Assembly (NCBI GenBank): GCA_021827225.1
Contig: JAKAXG010000223.1
Span: 1-7,020, forward strand
Reading direction: 5' to 3'
Length of the DNA: 7,020 nucleotides
From: Actinomycetes bacterium
Lineage (GTDB): Bacteria; Actinomycetota; Acidimicrobiia; Acidimicrobiales; Palsa-688
Shown here: positions 5,475 through 7,020 of the stretch, in pieces
Position numbering within the stretch: position 1 is the first letter of the stretch
Layout of the letters: the number at the start of each line of letters is the position of its first letter
Notes under the pieces: generated by a model
The model's database searches: none
What the model was told of the DNA's origin: nothing
Seen by the model: only the letters and a program-made list of their open reading frames with translations
Made by a program: the position numbers and the translations under genes

Positions 5475-5609
5475 ATGCACGACGTGATGCGGGGGGTGCG
5501 GGTGCTGGAGTTGTCGGCGTGGACCTTCGGGCCGGCCGCCGGGGCGGTGCTGGGAGACCGGGGGGCGGATGTGGTGAAGGTCGAGCACCCCCACGGCGGT
5601 GACCTGTGA
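5475..5609 (+). pseudogene. Truncated family III CoA-transferase (CaiB/BaiF) N-terminal stub
   Basis: This short frame of 44 codons reads as the N-terminus of a CaiB/BaiF-type CoA-transferase. It has G-V-R-V-L-E-L-S (7-14), then F-G-P-A-A-G-A-V-L-G-D-R-G-A-D-V (18-33), then V-K-V-E-H-P-H-G-G-D (34-43), the typical opening strand, helix and GGD segment. Full-length family members have roughly 400 residues and carry the catalytic Asp well downstream, so this piece cannot be an active transferase. It ends at TGA 5607-5609, which overlaps the P450 GTG start (GTGA). No continuation of the family is apparent in the bases that follow, which belong to the P450. A good promoter and start are retained. 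It is either a deletion remnant or a remodelled leader cistron whose translation opens the P450 ribosome binding site. The family assignment is by recognition of the pattern; the functional idea is inference. Confidence 0.75.
5595..5602 (+). promoter_or_regulatory. Ribosome binding site of the P450, built from the stub's Gly-Gly-Asp codons
   Basis: GGCGGTGA differs at one position from the anti-SD complement GGAGGTGA, and its GGCGG core is 6 nt from the GTG at 5606. It coincides with the GGC GGT GAC codons of the CoA-transferase stub. This decides the P450 start in favour of 5606 over the later in-frame ATG at 5627. Confidence 0.6.
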
Positions 5610-6817
5610 GCGGGGCCGACGCCGGCATGGACCGGGAGGCCATGGCCGAGGGGGCCAGGGCCATGGCCAACGACCCCCAGCCCGTCTACCGGATCATGCG
5701 CGAGATGATGGCGCCGGTCGAGATCGTCGACTCGCCGAGCGGCCCCATGGGGCTGATCACCCACCGCCGCGACATCGAGGAGGCGTTCCGCCACCCGGAG
5801 ATCTTCGCCTCCACCGAGGCGGTCAACCTGCAGAACGTCCGCCCCCTCATCCCGCTCGGCATCGATCCCCCCGACCACAGGAAGTACCGCCGGATCCTGG
5901 ATCCGTTGTTCGCGCCCCGGGCCATGGCCCGCCTGGAGCAGCCGGTGGCGGAGCTGGCCAACCACCTGATGGACGGGTTCGAGGGGGAGCGGGAGATCGA
6001 CTTCGCGGCGTCTTTCTCCGTGCCGCTCCCGTCGCAGGTGTTCCTGACCCTGCTCGGCCTGCCCCTCGAGGAGCTGCCCACCTTCCTGGCCATGAAGGAC
6101 GGGATCATCCGCCCGGAGCGGGTGGTGGGCACCCTGTCCCAGCACCCCGACGCCGTCGCCCACCAGAAGAGGACGGCCATGTCGATCTACGAGTACTTCG
6201 AGAAGGTGCTCGACGAGCGGGCCGCCGAGCCCCGCGACGACCTGCTCAGCGGCTTCCTCCGCACCGAGATCGACGGGGACAGGCTGACCAGGGAGGAGAT
6301 CCTCGACATCAGCTTCCTGTTCCTGATCGCCGGCCTGGACACCGTCACCGCCTCCCTCGACTGCATCTTCGCCTTCCTGGCCCGCCACCCCGATCACCGC
6401 CGCCGGATCGTGGAGAACCCGGCGGTCATCCCGGCGGCGGTGGAGGAACTGCTGCGCTACGAGACCCCGGTGATCGGCGTGCCCCGCATGACCATCCGCG
6501 ACACCGAGCTGGCCGGCTGCCCGGTGAAGGCCGGCCAGCTGGTGACCCTGCTCCTCGGCTCGGCCAACACCGACGACGTCGAGTTCGGCGACGGCGACAC
6601 CGTCCGCTTCGACCGCGAACCGAACCGTCACCTGGCCTTCGGCGGCGGCATCCACCGGTGCCTGGGCTCCCACCTGGCCCGCCAGGAGCTGCGGGTGGCG
6701 CTGCGCGAATGGCACAAACGCCACCCGGACTACTCGATCAGGCCGGGGGAGGAGCTGTCCTACACCACCGGGATCCGGTCCATCGACCGGTTCCCGATGG
6801 TGCTGGGCTCCGGCTGA
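5606..6817 (+). CDS. Cytochrome P450 monooxygenase
   Basis: This 403-residue soluble bacterial P450 is complete and of normal length. Key elements in order are PPDHRKYRRIL (88-98, helix C region), the I-helix oxygen-activation motif A242-G-L-D245-T246, the E281-L-L-R284 ExxR motif of helix K, the segment around RFDREPNRHLAFG, and the heme signature F345-G-G-G-I-H-R-C352-L-G354 with Cys352 as thiolate ligand. It should hydroxylate or otherwise oxidise an organic substrate using electrons from a ferredoxin and reductase that are not in this window. The substrate cannot be assigned; the neighbouring acyl-CoA and SDR genes hint at a lipid, steroid or terpenoid. The GTG start overlaps the stop of the CoA-transferase stub and has a near-consensus ribosome binding site. 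The start is also supported by the normal P450 N-terminal length. The stop is followed by a short gap with no clear terminator. Confidence 0.97.
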   Translation: MSGADAGMDREAMAEGARAMANDPQPVYRIMREMMAPVEIVDSPSGPMGLITHRRDIEEAFRHPEIFASTEAVNLQNVRPLIPLGIDPPDHRKYRRILDPLFAPRAMARLEQPVAELANHLMDGFEGEREIDFAASFSVPLPSQVFLTLLGLPLEELPTFLAMKDGIIRPERVVGTLSQHPDAVAHQKRTAMSIYEYFEKVLDERAAEPRDDLLSGFLRTEIDGDRLTREEILDISFLFLIAGLDTVTASLDCIFAFLARHPDHRRRIVENPAVIPAAVEELLRYETPVIGVPRMTIRDTELAGCPVKAGQLVTLLLGSANTDDVEFGDGDTVRFDREPNRHLAFGGGIHRCLGSHLARQELRVALREWHKRHPDYSIRPGEELSYTTGIRSIDRFPMVLGSG

Positions 6818-6853
6818 CCGCTTCGGACGCTTCCCCGCTCCGTGGATTGCTCG

Positions 6854-6882
6854 TTGCGTCACCGGACACCGGGCGTTAACTT
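6854..6882 (+). promoter_or_regulatory. Putative promoter of the right-edge gene
   Basis: TTGCGT (6854-6859) and TAACTT (6877-6882) are separated by exactly 17 bp. The second fits TANNNT, and the first keeps the TTG of the -35 consensus. Transcription would begin near 6889, leaving a leader of about 30 nt that contains purine-rich, SD-like sequence (GAAGGGGG at 6896-6903). This makes the 101-bp gap after the P450 a real break between transcription units. Confidence 0.45.
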
Positions 6883-6918
6883 TCCCGAAGCTCGAGAAGG
6901 GGGCAGGGGCGGGGCGGT

Positions 6919-7020
6919 ATGGACGAATCCGAAGGACAGGACCCTCCGGGCGGGGGTCCGGGTGGGCTGCCACCACTGCTGCTGTACTCGCTGGCCGGAT
7001 TCGCCCGGACGCTGTCGCGG
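6919..7020 (+). CDS. Unrecognised protein, N-terminal part (3'-truncated by the window edge)
   Basis: An ATG at 6919 opens a frame that runs to the right edge with no stop (34 codons). The visible peptide begins MDESEGQDPPGGGPGG, an acidic then Gly/Pro-rich disordered start. It continues with a hydrophobic, possibly helical segment (LPPLLLYSLAGFARTLSR). No family can be named from this much. The coding call rests on the open frame, the promoter-like elements and purine-rich leader upstream, and the lack of any competing gene. It may start further downstream, but no better start is seen inside the window. Confidence 0.5.
   Translation, partial: MDESEGQDPPGGGPGGLPPLLLYSLAGFARTLSR

Noticed and set aside
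6818..6918. Terminator after the P450
   Set aside because: Only 4-bp stems (for example CGGA/TCCG and CCGG/CCGG) can be drawn, and no T-run follows them.
5192..6976. A 594-codon minus-strand open frame opposite the HAD gene end, the stub and the P450
   Set aside because: Its composition (runs of Gly, Val, Asp, His and Gln) is typical of the antisense of GC-rich genes. The plus strand has every P450 motif in frame.

Overview
This is a very GC-rich bacterial window (over 70% GC by eye, with G or C at nearly every third codon position). It is packed with genes on both strands and has almost no non-coding space. The gene families (PIG-L deacetylase, short-chain dehydrogenase, acyl-CoA dehydrogenase, CaiB-type CoA-transferase, cytochrome P450), the GTG starts, and several starts with a TANNNT hexamer 6-8 nt upstream and no Shine-Dalgarno sequence all point to an actinobacterium. 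Acidimicrobiia is a plausible but unproven placement. No tRNA, rRNA, CRISPR array, insertion sequence or phage gene is visible.

Layout, left to right. (1) 2-271 (+): the 3' end of an unrecognised protein with a coiled-coil tail. It meets the next gene tail to tail, sharing 4 bp. (2) 268-1565 (-): a two-gene operon. The upstream gene encodes a membrane-anchored coiled-coil protein, and a 4-bp GTGA overlap couples it to a secreted, probably lipid-anchored, trypsin-like serine protease. (3) 1600-4240 (+): a PIG-L deacetylase, a short-chain dehydrogenase/reductase and an acyl-CoA dehydrogenase in close succession; the last two overlap by one base. (4) 4203-4730 (-): a small cysteine-dependent protein-tyrosine/dual-specificity phosphatase that runs tail to tail into the acyl-CoA dehydrogenase with a 38-bp overlap. 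(5) 4749-5456 (+): a HAD-like hydrolase that starts only 18 bp from the phosphatase and diverges from it. (6) 5475-6817 (+): a 44-codon stub of a family III CoA-transferase whose stop codon overlaps the start of a complete cytochrome P450. (7) 6919 to the right edge (+): the start of an unrecognised gene behind its own promoter-like sequence.

The genes on the plus strand suggest catabolism of a lipid or other acyl-CoA substrate. The SDR and the acyl-CoA dehydrogenase would act on alcohol/ketone and acyl-CoA intermediates, and the P450 could hydroxylate the substrate or an intermediate; the substrate cannot be read from the sequence. The phosphatase and HAD hydrolase may be unrelated housekeeping or regulatory genes. 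The protease operon is a separate envelope module.

The most unusual spot is the CoA-transferase stub. It has a good promoter and a clear family N-terminus, then stops right after the conserved Gly-Gly-Asp motif. The codons of that motif also form a near-consensus ribosome binding site for the P450. This looks like a deletion remnant kept, or converted, into a short leader cistron that drives the P450.
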